Below, in pieces: positions 25,966-33,944 of a DNA stretch of 64,000 bases; the first letter of the stretch is position 1, and the number at the start of each line of letters is the position of its first letter. Source of the DNA: Streptomyces sp. NBC_00250 (GTDB lineage: Bacteria; Actinomycetota; Actinomycetes; Streptomycetales; Streptomycetaceae); contig NZ_CP108088.1 of the NCBI RefSeq assembly GCF_036192275.1, forward strand, positions 8,852,001 to 8,916,000, given 5' to 3'. The position numbers were made by a program, and so were the translations under genes. Below the pieces are notes generated by a model, which was not told the origin of the DNA, did not search any database, and saw only the letters and a program-made list of their open reading frames with translations.

Positions 25966-26397
25966 ATGAGCAGAATGGCGCAGGTCATCGTGTTGGCGCG
26001 GTACGAGGACGAGGTGATGGAGCCGCTGACGCGGCCGGACGAGTCCCGTACCTGGCACGGCTGTTTCGTGCAGATCCCCTGGTTCGTCGGGGGCTGGCAC
26101 ATCGAGTTCGTGCGGCGGCACCGGCGGCGCGGCGTGCTGAAGGACCTGGAGTCTCTGCCGTGGAACGAGCCCGCCTGCGTGCAGGTCATGCTGCATGACG
26201 AGGACGACGACGTGTTCAGCCTGTGGATGTTCCGCGACGGAGCCCTCGTCGAGGTGGGCATCCCGGGGACCCAGCGGGTGCACATCGCCCGCCCGCCGGA
26301 GGACGCGGACCCCGGCTTCCTGGTCCGGACCGGCCTGGGCCGGGGAGAGGACCGGCACTCGCCGGAGCACGTACAGGACCCGCGGTCGTGCTGGTGA
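25966..26397 (+). CDS. Hypothetical protein, paralogue of 61768-62217
   Basis: A 143-aa soluble protein. Shared with the gene at 61768 are VIVLARYEDEVMEPLT, a TWHGCFV element, LKDLESLPW, VQVMLHDEDDDVFSLWMF and LVEVGIPGTQRVH. The acidic DEDDD run before the tryptophan-containing strand is the most conserved part. No domain is recognised and no signal or membrane segment is seen. Both copies lie close to dead transposases, which suggests duplication or shared mobility. ATG 25966 lies after a G-rich stretch; a second ATG at 25975 is possible. Confidence 0.75.
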   Translation: MSRMAQVIVLARYEDEVMEPLTRPDESRTWHGCFVQIPWFVGGWHIEFVRRHRRRGVLKDLESLPWNEPACVQVMLHDEDDDVFSLWMFRDGALVEVGIPGTQRVHIARPPEDADPGFLVRTGLGRGEDRHSPEHVQDPRSCW

Positions 26398-26399
26398 CC

Positions 26400-26600
26400 C
26401 GGCTCCGTGCATGATCGGCGAGAGGTTCAGTGCCGTGCCGGAGAAGGATGCGGTGCACGGTCGAGGCGGGAAGGCCCAGGAGCCGGCCGATCCGTGCCGG
26501 GCCGAGTTCGCGGCCGGTCCGCAGCCGGCAGACCCGGTTCTCGACCGCGGCGGGAGTCCGGTGCGGGATGGTGCGGGGCCTGCTGGAACGGTCGTGAAGG
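26400..26600 (-). pseudogene. IS481-type transposase fragment
   Basis: One minus-strand frame reads TPAAVENRVCRLRT, then ELGPARIGRLLGLPASTVHRIL and RHGTEPLADHARSR, matching the N-terminal DNA-binding part of IS481 transposases. No start, catalytic core or C-terminus remains. Confidence 0.7.
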
Positions 26601-26678
26601 CCCGCGTCGCGTCTACCAAAGCAGCGTCACTGCCGCCGCCCTCCTCATCTGGCTCCGCTCGTGAGGAAGAGGAAGAAC

Positions 26679-27518
26679 CTACGCCTGTGCGGGCAGCCGG
26701 TCGAGGCGCTCGCGCTGGGCCGGAGTGAGATGGAGGTCTGCCGCGGCGAGGTTCTCCTCCAGATGGTCGATCCGGGTGGTGCCCGGGATCGGGAGGATGA
26801 CCGGCGAGTGGCCGAGGAGCCAGGCGAGCGCGACCTGCGTGGGCGTGGCGCCGCTCTCGGCCGCCACGGAGGCGATCTCGGCCCGCGCGCCCGACGTCCC
26901 TGCCGCGACGGGCCGCCACGGCAAGAACGCGATGCCCGCCGCCTCGCAGGCCGTGAGCACGGGCTCGTGCTCGCGGTCGAGCAGGTTGTAGCGGTTCTGC
27001 ACGCTCGCGACGTTGATGATCTCTCGTGCCTGGTCCAGCTCGGTGACGGTGACCTCAGACAGTCCGATCCGGCCGATCTTGCCTTCGGTCTGAAGGTCCC
27101 GCAGCGTGCCGAGCTGATCGGCGAGAGCTGTCTCCGGATCGATGCGGTGCAGCTGGAGCAGCTCGATGCGCTCAACGCGAAGCCGACGGAGGGCCTGTTC
27201 GACCTGAGCGCGCAGGACGGCCGGCCGTCCGTCCAGTCCCCACTCACCTGAGGAGGCCGACCGTGCAACGCCGACCTTGGTGGTGATGAGAAGCTCGTCC
27301 GGGTAGGGGTGCAGGGCCTCGGCGAGGAGTTCCTCGTTTGCGCCCCCGCCGTACAGGTGGGCGGTGTCGATCAACGTGACGCCCAGCTCGACAGCCCGCC
27401 GGGCAACCGCAAGGGACGCCTGGCGATCGGAGGCGGGCTCGGTCGGCAGGTGCATGGCTCCGAATCCGAGCCGCAGTACACCCAGGTCCCCGCCGATACG
27501 AAAAGTTGTCGGTACCAT
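26679..27518 (-). CDS. Aldo/keto reductase
   Basis: A 279-aa TIM-barrel NAD(P)H-dependent oxidoreductase. The catalytic tetrad is traceable: Asp in LIDTAHLYGGG, Tyr in the same motif, Lys in LLITTKVG and His in LLQLHRID. The cofactor end is present as ILPIPGTTRIDHLEENL. Substrate unknown. It is divergent from the PPOX gene at 27661. An inverted pair CCCCT-N6-AGGGG at 27533-27548 lies just upstream and may be a regulator site. The start is uncertain because no clear ribosome site precedes ATG 27518. Confidence 0.92.
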   Translation of the reverse strand: MVPTTFRIGGDLGVLRLGFGAMHLPTEPASDRQASLAVARRAVELGVTLIDTAHLYGGGANEELLAEALHPYPDELLITTKVGVARSASSGEWGLDGRPAVLRAQVEQALRRLRVERIELLQLHRIDPETALADQLGTLRDLQTEGKIGRIGLSEVTVTELDQAREIINVASVQNRYNLLDREHEPVLTACEAAGIAFLPWRPVAAGTSGARAEIASVAAESGATPTQVALAWLLGHSPVILPIPGTTRIDHLEENLAAADLHLTPAQRERLDRLPAQA

Positions 27519-27660
27519 CTGCTGTCTGCATTCCCCTCGCTCAAGGGGTCACGCTAACAGTGCAGTTGGCCATGGACATCGGTCGACCAGCGAGGTCGAT
27601 CGTTCGCCGTGATCAGAGCAAAGACCGCTGATCGAAGAGACACGGCCTAAAGTCGGATGC

Positions 27661-28320
27661 ATGACGACACCCCTTGTCAGCAGTGCCTTCGACTCGCTCC
27701 GCCGCGACGCCGTGCCCGACCAGGAGGCGTTGCGCCGTGTCTACGAACTCCCCAAAGACACGGCGTTGCGCAAGCAGATGACCGAACTCACCGATCAGAC
27801 CCAACGGTTGATCGGCTGCTCATCGCTGGTCCTGATCGCCAGCGCGGACGCCGAGGGCAACTGTGACGTCTCCCCGCGCGGCGGCCCCGCCGGGTTCGTC
27901 GCCGTCCTCGACAAAAGGACGGTGGCGATACCGGACGCGACCGGCAACAAACGTCTGGACACCTTGCAGAACGTCATCGCCACCGGACGGGCTGGGCTGC
28001 TGTTCCTCATCCCGGGGCGCACCACCACGCTCAGGGTGAACGGCCGGGCCTGCGTCTCCACCCGCCCGGACCTGCTGTCGCAGCTGACCGCCGTGGGCAA
28101 GCCGCCGGCCAGTGCGCTGGTGGTGGGGATCGAGGAGGTCTATCCGCACTGCCCCAAGTCGCTCCTGCGCAGCGGGGCCTGGAAGCCGGAGCAGTGGCTG
28201 CCGGCGGACGCCCAGCCGACTTCGGCCGAGGTGACGCTGGCGCAGCTGCGGATGCCGGAGCTGACGATCGCTGACATCGAGCAGGCGGAGGCGGATTCGC
28301 TGAAGTACCGGTACGAGTAG
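27661..28320 (+). CDS. PPOX-class FMN-binding protein (MSMEG_1061-like)
   Basis: A 219-aa flavin-binding split barrel. Family marks include SSLVLIASADAEGNCDVSPRGG, TVAIPDATGNKRLDTLQNV, GLLFLIPGRTTTLRVNG and VGIEEVYPHCPKSLLRS. Relatives bind FMN or F420 and reduce small molecules, and are not true pyridoxamine oxidases. It has its own promoter region, divergent from the aldo/keto reductase. Confidence 0.9.
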   Translation: MTTPLVSSAFDSLRRDAVPDQEALRRVYELPKDTALRKQMTELTDQTQRLIGCSSLVLIASADAEGNCDVSPRGGPAGFVAVLDKRTVAIPDATGNKRLDTLQNVIATGRAGLLFLIPGRTTTLRVNGRACVSTRPDLLSQLTAVGKPPASALVVGIEEVYPHCPKSLLRSGAWKPEQWLPADAQPTSAEVTLAQLRMPELTIADIEQAEADSLKYRYE

Positions 28321-28881
28321 CGGCCCGCCCCGCGCTTGCTGCACCACCAGCCCGCCGAACCCCCAGACCAGTACGCCCCAAGAAAGCTATGGCGGGGCAG
28401 CCCGTGAGGTGATGGTTGCTTCTCGCCGTGCGGGCATGGCTGGAGCCCCAAGGCCAGGTGGCGGAGATTCACAGGGGGAGGCGGCGTCCACTGTGGGTGA
28501 GTCGAGCAGCTGTGTGCAGCAGCCGCCAATAGCGGACCTTCATCGGCTCGGCGATGGCCGACTCTCCTGCCAGCGCGCGCGAGTGGTGCCGGACTTCACG
28601 TTGCTGCTGCCTTCGTCCACGTCGGACTGGGGCAGTTGGGTGGCGGGGCCTGGGCGTGCGCGCCGGACGACGATTCGGGTGCCGCTCGGGTATCCGCTGG
28701 GTCGACCATGTGGGTCAGTCCGGCGCCTTGCGCGCCTTCACACAGGGAAACGTCCTGTTCCAGTCGCGCGTGTCCATCGGGCCGCGGTCCCACGGGAGTC
28801 ATCCGACGACGGCCATCCGATGAAGGCCATCCGATGAAGGCGATGGTAATCCGATGACGGCCCCGACCGCTTGACCAGACG
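28321..28881. other. Intergenic stretch with short repeats, no gene supported
   Basis: Neither strand shows a recognisable protein. Plus-strand ccatccgatgaagg units (28811-28860, about three copies) lie just before the HutD gene's 3' end. Coding bias appears in several frames but without starts or conserved motifs, which suggests decayed sequence. Confidence 0.45.
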
Positions 28882-29448
28882 TCACTCCGCCCGAGCGATA
28901 TCTGCCCACAGTGCCGATGCGTCGGGTGAGAGCGGTGTGACCCCTTCGCCCGACGGGTTGTCGTCGTCCCACCACACGCCCTGGCCTGACGCCAGGACCC
29001 GCCCGTTCTCACCTGTCTGCCAACGGCCGCGCAGGACGTAGAACACCCCGGCGTGCCCGACCGGCGGTACAACCCGAGCGGCGACCCGCTCCACCCGAGC
29101 CGTCCAGCGACCGCGCCGCACCATGATGTTGAGCACCCGGCAGGGGCCACTGGGGAGTTCGGCGGCGAGCGCGAGGTCGCCCGAGAACGCGAACGGCTCG
29201 CCCGCGCGTGACAGCAGCCGCTCGAACACCTCGGGGCAGGTCAGCCGAACACCGTTGCCCGCCAGCAGGGTGAGTGTCCGGTCGACTCCCGGAAACGCCG
29301 AGAACGGCCCGTCCCGATCGATATCGGCGACGCTCGCGCGCCACCCGAACTCCTCGGTGCCCGTCGACCAGGAGGCGATCTCCCTGGTAGCACCGCCGCC
29401 ATTGCGCCACCGACCCGGCGTCAGCGTCTCGACATCGAAGTGGCGCAT
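28882..29448 (-). CDS. HutD-family protein
   Basis: A 188-aa cupin-like protein. Family features are the opening LTPGRWRNGGGATREIA, FGWRASVADIDRDGPFSAFPGVDRTLTLL and FSGDLALAAELP. HutD is thought to tune histidine catabolism and may bind small metabolites; here no hut genes are adjacent. ATG 29448 follows AGGAG at 7 nt. The same frame continues upstream into an IS5 remnant, which is not part of the gene. Confidence 0.9.
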   Translation of the reverse strand: MRHFDVETLTPGRWRNGGGATREIASWSTGTEEFGWRASVADIDRDGPFSAFPGVDRTLTLLAGNGVRLTCPEVFERLLSRAGEPFAFSGDLALAAELPSGPCRVLNIMVRRGRWTARVERVAARVVPPVGHAGVFYVLRGRWQTGENGRVLASGQGVWWDDDNPSGEGVTPLSPDASALWADIARAE

Positions 29449-29844
29449 GGGCGGGCTCCTGAGCTGCGTGCGGTACGGGTACGGATCACCCCTGAGCGGC
29501 GCCCGCGGGTGGCAAGCGTGCGCCGGAGGGCGACGGCAGTGTCCAGGAGGGCCGAGCCGTCGACATCGGCGTGCCCGCCAACGCACTATATGCGTCCTCC
29601 TCGACCCTCCCCGTACTCCCGTCCCCGTCCCCCGACCTCCTCGTCCGACTACCTGGGGACGCTCGGGCATCGCGCCGAGGCGGACGTCGCAGCCTTGAAC
29701 AGTGGAGAGGCCTGCGAGGTCTTCGCGTCGGTCCGTGACGGCCACCGGTTCCGGCAGGGGTCGCTGATTCTGGATCCTGCCGCAGTGTCCCCAGTGGTGT
29801 GGCGGCCGTTTCGAGTGCTCGGCAGATCCGGTGGAGACGTTGCC

Positions 29845-29960
29845 TGTTGAGTCGACTGACACCAGCCAGTCGAGGCCGCCCGCCGCGTCCGCCTTCGTCT
29901 GGGCCGCCCGCAGCATCCGGTCCCCCTCACTTGCGGGCCGCGACCTGTGCCGAGGAGCGA
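29845..29960 (-). pseudogene. IS5-type transposase fragment
   Basis: The minus strand reads RMLRAAQTKADAAGGLDWLV, then SVDST, matching the stretch around the first catalytic Asp of IS5-group transposases. Homology then stops. The rest of the 29449-30031 gap holds no other gene that I could support. Confidence 0.7.
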
Positions 29961-30031
29961 AGGCCATTTGACGACAAGACCTCGTCGCGTACGGATGCAC
30001 GTGCCCAGCCGTGGGAGCGGTCGGGCGCTCC

Positions 30032-30062
30032 TTGACCTGAATCTTGGTTGAGGTTCTAGTGT
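30032..30062 (+). promoter_or_regulatory. MerR-type promoter with 19-bp spacer before the NmrA-like gene
   Basis: TTGACC (30032-30037) and TAGTGT (30057-30062) are 19 bp apart. The spacer region carries an imperfect palindrome ACCTgAA...TTgAGGT. Long spacers with a centred dyad are the hallmark of promoters activated by MerR/SoxR-type regulators. No merR gene is next door; an IS remnant occupies the position where one is often found. Confidence 0.55.
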
Positions 30063-30101
30063 GTTGCCTACTTGATCATCTGATGACGGGAAGACGCACC
30101 C

Positions 30102-30935
30102 ATGATCCTCGTGACCGGAGCTACCGGAAACATAGGAAGTGCCCTGCTGAAGGAGCTGCACGCACGTGGTGTCGGGTCGCTGAGGGGGCTCACGCGTGAT
30201 GCCGCGCGGGCCGTCCTCCCCGACGGGGTTGAGGCCGTGGAGGGCGACTTCATGGAGCCGGCTTCGTTGAAGCCCGCGCTTCAAGGGGTGCGTTCGCTGT
30301 TTCTCGTGTCGCGCCTGGGCCCGGACGCCGACGTACTCGAAGCCGCCCGACAGGCGGGTGTGGAGCACGTCGTGCTGGTGTCGTCCATCACCGTTCAGAC
30401 CCACCCGCACCTCGACCCCGCCGGCGAGAACCTGACGGTGGAGCAACTGCTCAAGGCGAGCGGCATGGCCTGGACGATCCTGCGACCGACGCAGTTCGCC
30501 TCGAACACGCTGATGTGGGCGGATTCCATCCGTGGCCACGAGACCGTCCGCGCACCGTACGCCGAGACCGCGCTGCCGACCATCCACCCTGCGGACATCG
30601 CGGCGGTGGCACGGGTGGCACTGACCGAGCCCGGCCACCACGGGCGCACGTATGCGTTGACCGGCCCCGAGCCGGTGACCGCCCGGCAACAGGTCGAGGC
30701 CATCGCGGAAGCACTGGACCGGGAGATTCCCTTCGCCGAGATCAGCCGTCAGCAAGCCCACGCACAGATGGCCGCGGTCTTCGGCGCGGACGCGGCGGAA
30801 GCGGTGCTCGACGTCACGGGCGGAGACGTGAACGACGAGCTGCTGATGGTGCGCGACACGGTTGCACGGATCACCGGAACTCCCGCCCGTCCGTTCCGGC
30901 AATGGGCTTCGGAAAACGCCGACGCCTTCCGCTGA
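30102..30935 (+). CDS. NmrA-like NAD(P)-binding protein (atypical SDR)
   Basis: A 277-aa protein. The N-terminal dinucleotide loop is VTGATGNIGSALL (4-16). EGDFMEPASLKPALQGV, VLVSSITVQ and WTILRPTQFASN follow in the order typical of NmrA/azoreductase-like atypical SDRs that lack the YxxxK catalytic pair. Members act as redox sensors or quinone/azo reductases. Upstream is a MerR-type promoter, so induction by a redox or electrophile signal is likely. It appears monocistronic. Confidence 0.9.
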   Translation: MILVTGATGNIGSALLKELHARGVGSLRGLTRDAARAVLPDGVEAVEGDFMEPASLKPALQGVRSLFLVSRLGPDADVLEAARQAGVEHVVLVSSITVQTHPHLDPAGENLTVEQLLKASGMAWTILRPTQFASNTLMWADSIRGHETVRAPYAETALPTIHPADIAAVARVALTEPGHHGRTYALTGPEPVTARQQVEAIAEALDREIPFAEISRQQAHAQMAAVFGADAAEAVLDVTGGDVNDELLMVRDTVARITGTPARPFRQWASENADAFR

Positions 30936-31298
30936 AGCGCCTGGGCTTGAGCACGTTCATCTGAACCTGGCCGTGTCATCGACGAGGGTGCCGGGGTGGA
31001 GGGGCCGATGAGGAACGCGCGCCCTGGTTGCGGATCTTCCGGATCCACCCCGCTCGTCCGGGGGAGTGGGGGCCTTACACGACGTCGGGCTGCTGGGAGG
31101 CAACGCAGCACGATGGTCATCGTACGGAGAACCCCGAGGTGCACGAGCGGATCACCGCGCCGTCGCGGAACGGGGGCACCGAAGCTGCTGGGCAGTTACG
31201 GGAGAAGAAGCTCTTGGTCGGGCCGCTGCGGGAGCGAGCAGCGGCCGGCCCGGTTAATCCGGTTGCGGACCTTCGGGGTGGAGTGTCTGATCCCAGCT
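30936..31298. other. Intergenic stretch, no gene seen
   Basis: This gap lies between the NmrA-like and GNAT genes on the plus strand. Open frames are present but lack ribosome sites and known motifs. It should hold the GNAT promoter. Confidence 0.4.
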
Positions 31299-32165
31299 AT
31301 GACGATTGTGCTGGGTACGACGACTGTCGACGGGGTACGCGAGGCCATGGCCGCGCTGCGGGAGTGGCAGTACGACGTGGCGCCGATGCAGTTGCATTCC
31401 GGGGACATCGGCTGGAACTGCCGGTTCGGAACGGCCGAGACGGCCGCGGTGGTCCGGACCTGGAGTCGGGACGGGCGGATTCTCGCGGTCGGGATGCTCG
31501 ACTCGCCGACGCTGGTGCGGATGACGGTCGCTCCGGACGCTTTCCAGGATGAGGACTTGGCGCGGCGGCTCGTCGAGGACTTCTCGCTGCCCGAGCGCGG
31601 CGTGCTGCCGGAAGGAACGGTGTCCATCGAGGCGCCGCAGGGCCTGCTGCTCCACGAGCTGCTGAGCAAGGAGGGCTGGGGCGTCGACGAGCCGTGGACG
31701 CCGCTCTTCCGCGACCTCACCGAGCCGGTGGAGGACCCCGGCGTGCGGATCAAGTCGATCGGCCCGGAGCAGGCGCAGGACTTCGCCGACGTCCTACGGT
31801 CGGCGTTCAACACCTCGCGGCCTACACGCGAGTACTGGCACGCGATGTCGGCGGGACCGTTCTACGCCGATGCCCGCTGCCTGGGCGCCTATGACGACCA
31901 GGGCAGCGTGGCGGCGGTGGTGACGGTGTGGTCGGCCGGCCCGGGGAAGCCGGGGCTGGTCGAGCCGATGGGCGTACACGAGAACCACCGTGGTCGCGGC
32001 TACGGCCGGGCGATCACCGTGGCCGGGGCGGCCGCGCTGCGGGAGATGGGCTCGTCGAGCGTACGTGTGTGCACGCCGAGTTCCAACGTCGGAGGCGTCG
32101 CCACGTACAAGGCGGCCGGGTTCGAGGTGCGGCCGGAGGTGCGGGACCGGATCCGGACGGCCTGA
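31299..32165 (+). CDS. GNAT-family N-acetyltransferase
   Basis: A 288-aa protein from ATG 31299. The C-terminal half is a clear GNAT domain: AAVVTVWSAGPGKPGLVEPMGV, the CoA loop ENHRGRGYGRAI (RxxGxG) and CTPSSNVGGVATYKAAGFE. The N-terminal half (about 1-140) is a second, degenerate GNAT-like region with RFGTAETAAVVRTW. Tandem arrangements of this kind occur in mycothiol-synthase-like enzymes, but no specific function can be assigned. The longer frame upstream is non-coding. Confidence 0.85.
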   Translation: MTIVLGTTTVDGVREAMAALREWQYDVAPMQLHSGDIGWNCRFGTAETAAVVRTWSRDGRILAVGMLDSPTLVRMTVAPDAFQDEDLARRLVEDFSLPERGVLPEGTVSIEAPQGLLLHELLSKEGWGVDEPWTPLFRDLTEPVEDPGVRIKSIGPEQAQDFADVLRSAFNTSRPTREYWHAMSAGPFYADARCLGAYDDQGSVAAVVTVWSAGPGKPGLVEPMGVHENHRGRGYGRAITVAGAAALREMGSSSVRVCTPSSNVGGVATYKAAGFEVRPEVRDRIRTA

Positions 32166-32298
32166 CGCCGGGGCTGCTTGGTAAGGCGGCAGTCTGATTC
32201 CAGGGTGCCCTGCCGGGATCCCGGCCCTGCTTCGCGGTCGGCCCGTGGGCCCGCCTTGGGTGCGGAACGTGTTGCTTGCCACGGTCGCGGCGTCGGTC

Positions 32299-32637
32299 TC
32301 AGACGTGGCCCTCCAAGAACTCCCGGAGCTCGGCCGTGCTCAAAGGCCCCGCACGGTGGGCCACCGCCTCCCCCTCCTTCAGCAGGACGCAGGACGGGGC
32401 TCCGGTGATCCCGAACCGTTCGGTTGTCACCGGGCAGCGCGTGATGTCGGTTCGGACGGCGGTCAGGCGGCCCGCGTACTCGTCGGCGATGCCACCCACG
32501 ACGAGGTCCATCGCCCGGCAGGGCTCGATGGCCTTGGGCCATGTCCCGGTGAAGTACGCGAGGACCGGGGTTCCGCTCATCCTGAGGATGAAATCGAACT
32601 CCGCATCCTCACGTGGCTGGTGAACCCGCTTCGCCAT
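32299..32637 (-). CDS. Thioredoxin-like protein with a single active-site cysteine
   Basis: A 112-aa thioredoxin fold. TPVLAYFTGTW, then PCRAMDLV matches the active-site strand and helix, but the WCGPC motif reads W-P-K-A-I-E-P-C, leaving only Cys40. The cis-proline loop (GITGAPSCVLLKEGE) is kept. Without the nucleophilic cysteine it cannot be a normal dithiol oxidoreductase; a monothiol, chaperone or binding role is possible. Other cysteines lie near residues 68 and 82. It stands alone, with a short gap to the convergent GNAT gene. Confidence 0.83.
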   Translation of the reverse strand: MAKRVHQPREDAEFDFILRMSGTPVLAYFTGTWPKAIEPCRAMDLVVGGIADEYAGRLTAVRTDITRCPVTTERFGITGAPSCVLLKEGEAVAHRAGPLSTAELREFLEGHV

Positions 32638-32750
32638 GGAAGCTCCTGACCTCGTGTTCCGTCTTTCCGGCCCCCATCATCCCCTGCGCGATGCGGCGGG
32701 CCGGCCAGGACACCAGGCCCCCCACCTGCGCCGGACCGCCAGGACCTGAG

Positions 32751-32804
32751 CACCGGCAGGCTGTGACGCACCGGCAGGCTGTGACGTACCGGCAGGCTGT
32801 GACG
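32751..32804. repeat. Three 18-bp tandem repeats
   Basis: Three copies of (c/t)accggcaggctgtgacg lie between the AhpD-like gene's stop (82 bp away) and the thioredoxin-like gene. They are not followed by further units and have no spacers, so this is not CRISPR. Confidence 0.9.
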
Positions 32805-32885
32805 TACCAGCGACGGGCAGGGCGGGTGGGCCGCTGTCGACCCCGCCGGCATCCGCGTGCATCGAGGGGACGGGACGGGCGGGGG

Positions 32886-33374
32886 TCAGTCCCACTGCTG
32901 GTCGGCGAGGGAGTCGACGGGCTGGGGCTTGCCGATGACGGCCAGGGCGATGAAGAAGTTGATCTGGCCGATCGCGATGGTGAGGGTGGCCAGTGCCTTC
33001 TCGTCGTAGTGCCTGGCCACTTCGGCGTACAGCTCGTCGGAGACGCGCTCCCTGCCGTGCGGGGCGGGCTGGAGGGTGGCCTCCACGAGAGCGAGGGCGG
33101 CGCGCTCGGCGTCGGTGAAGTACGGGGCGTCCTGCCAGGAGGAGACGGCCGTGATGCGCGCCTCGGACTCCCCGGCCTTGCGCAGGAAACCGGTGTTCAG
33201 GATCGTCAGGTAGGTGTTGCCGACGATCTGCCCGGCGCGCAGGTGGACGAGACTCATCGTGGTGCGCGGCACCGAGCGGTTCCCCGTCGCCCGGAACAGG
33301 GCGGCACTGACGTCCTTCAGCTCGGGCACGAACTCGGAAGGGTCGGGCATCCGGGAGATAGAGGTGTTCGTCAT
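32886..33374 (-). CDS. Carboxymuconolactone decarboxylase-like protein lacking the Cys pair
   Basis: A 162-aa AhpD/CMD fold from ATG 33374, 6 nt after AAGGAGAG. TMSLVHLRAGQIVGNTYLTIL, then RKAGESEARITAVSSW and FTDAERAALALVEA align with the family. Where AhpD-type enzymes carry a CxxC with a nearby histidine (GCAYCVDMH-like), this protein has threonine, threonine and asparagine-threonine, so the peroxidase chemistry is lost. A binding or structural role is likely. The long frame upstream of the ATG is not used. Confidence 0.85.
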   Translation of the reverse strand: MTNTSISRMPDPSEFVPELKDVSAALFRATGNRSVPRTTMSLVHLRAGQIVGNTYLTILNTGFLRKAGESEARITAVSSWQDAPYFTDAERAALALVEATLQPAPHGRERVSDELYAEVARHYDEKALATLTIAIGQINFFIALAVIGKPQPVDSLADQQWD

Positions 33375-33604
33375 GGCTGCTCTCCTTGTATCGCGACGTG
33401 CATGCGGCTTGTGTGTCGGCCTGGTTGGCGTCTTCACAGCACTGACGGAGCGGCACACGAAGATGTGACCGGAGCTGGATCGTTCCGTCTGATCTTTTCT
33501 CCACGCGCAACGTCCACGTGCAGCCCATCGCAACGGGGGAGTGGGCGGCGTGGCGGTTACCTGGTCGGGTGTTGCAGGGATACTTCCGCTTTCACCTGCG
33601 TCAA

Positions 33605-33673
33605 TGACTCTCTTGGCGCAATGGAGTCAATGCTGTATCTCTGAACGCAACGTAGCGTTTCTGTGGTCAGAAA
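33605..33673 (+). promoter_or_regulatory. Two palindromes upstream of the betaine operon
   Basis: TGACTC (33605-33610) pairs with GAGTCA (33624-33629), and TTTCTGTGGTCAGAAA (33658-33673) is a perfect 6-bp dyad with a 4-nt centre, followed by a gataaa -10-like box. They lie about 270-340 bp upstream of the aldehyde dehydrogenase start, in a 570-bp gap with no other gene. They are candidate operators for a choline- or osmolarity-responsive regulator, which is not in the window. Confidence 0.5.
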
Positions 33674-33944
33674 GATAAAACTCGGCAGGTCGAACTCTCG
33701 GGCGGCGAGGCCTGGGGTGCGCCGGCGTCACCCGCGAGGACCTGTGGAGCCGCCGCCGACTCGGCCGGAGGGAGTGGCACCCTCCGTGCAGCTGTGCCCT
33801 ATGTCCCTACTTGCCCCGACTTCAAGCGTGAGTCAGAACACTCTCCGCAATACATCGCGCATGGATTCCGGAAGCCAGGGCAGGCGGCCGAACCGCCGGT
33901 GCTACCGGCAGGGGGACTCAGAGGAACGAAAGGCCATACGCGAC

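Noticed and set aside
32751..32804. Possible CRISPR-like array
   Set aside because: The three 18-bp units are directly adjacent with no spacers and no cas genes. The same holds for the arrays at 9368, 16091, 16183 and 21889.
33663..33944. N-terminal extension of the betaine-aldehyde dehydrogenase
   Set aside because: The frame is open but the translation is Arg/Pro-rich without homology, and it covers the region with operator-like palindromes.
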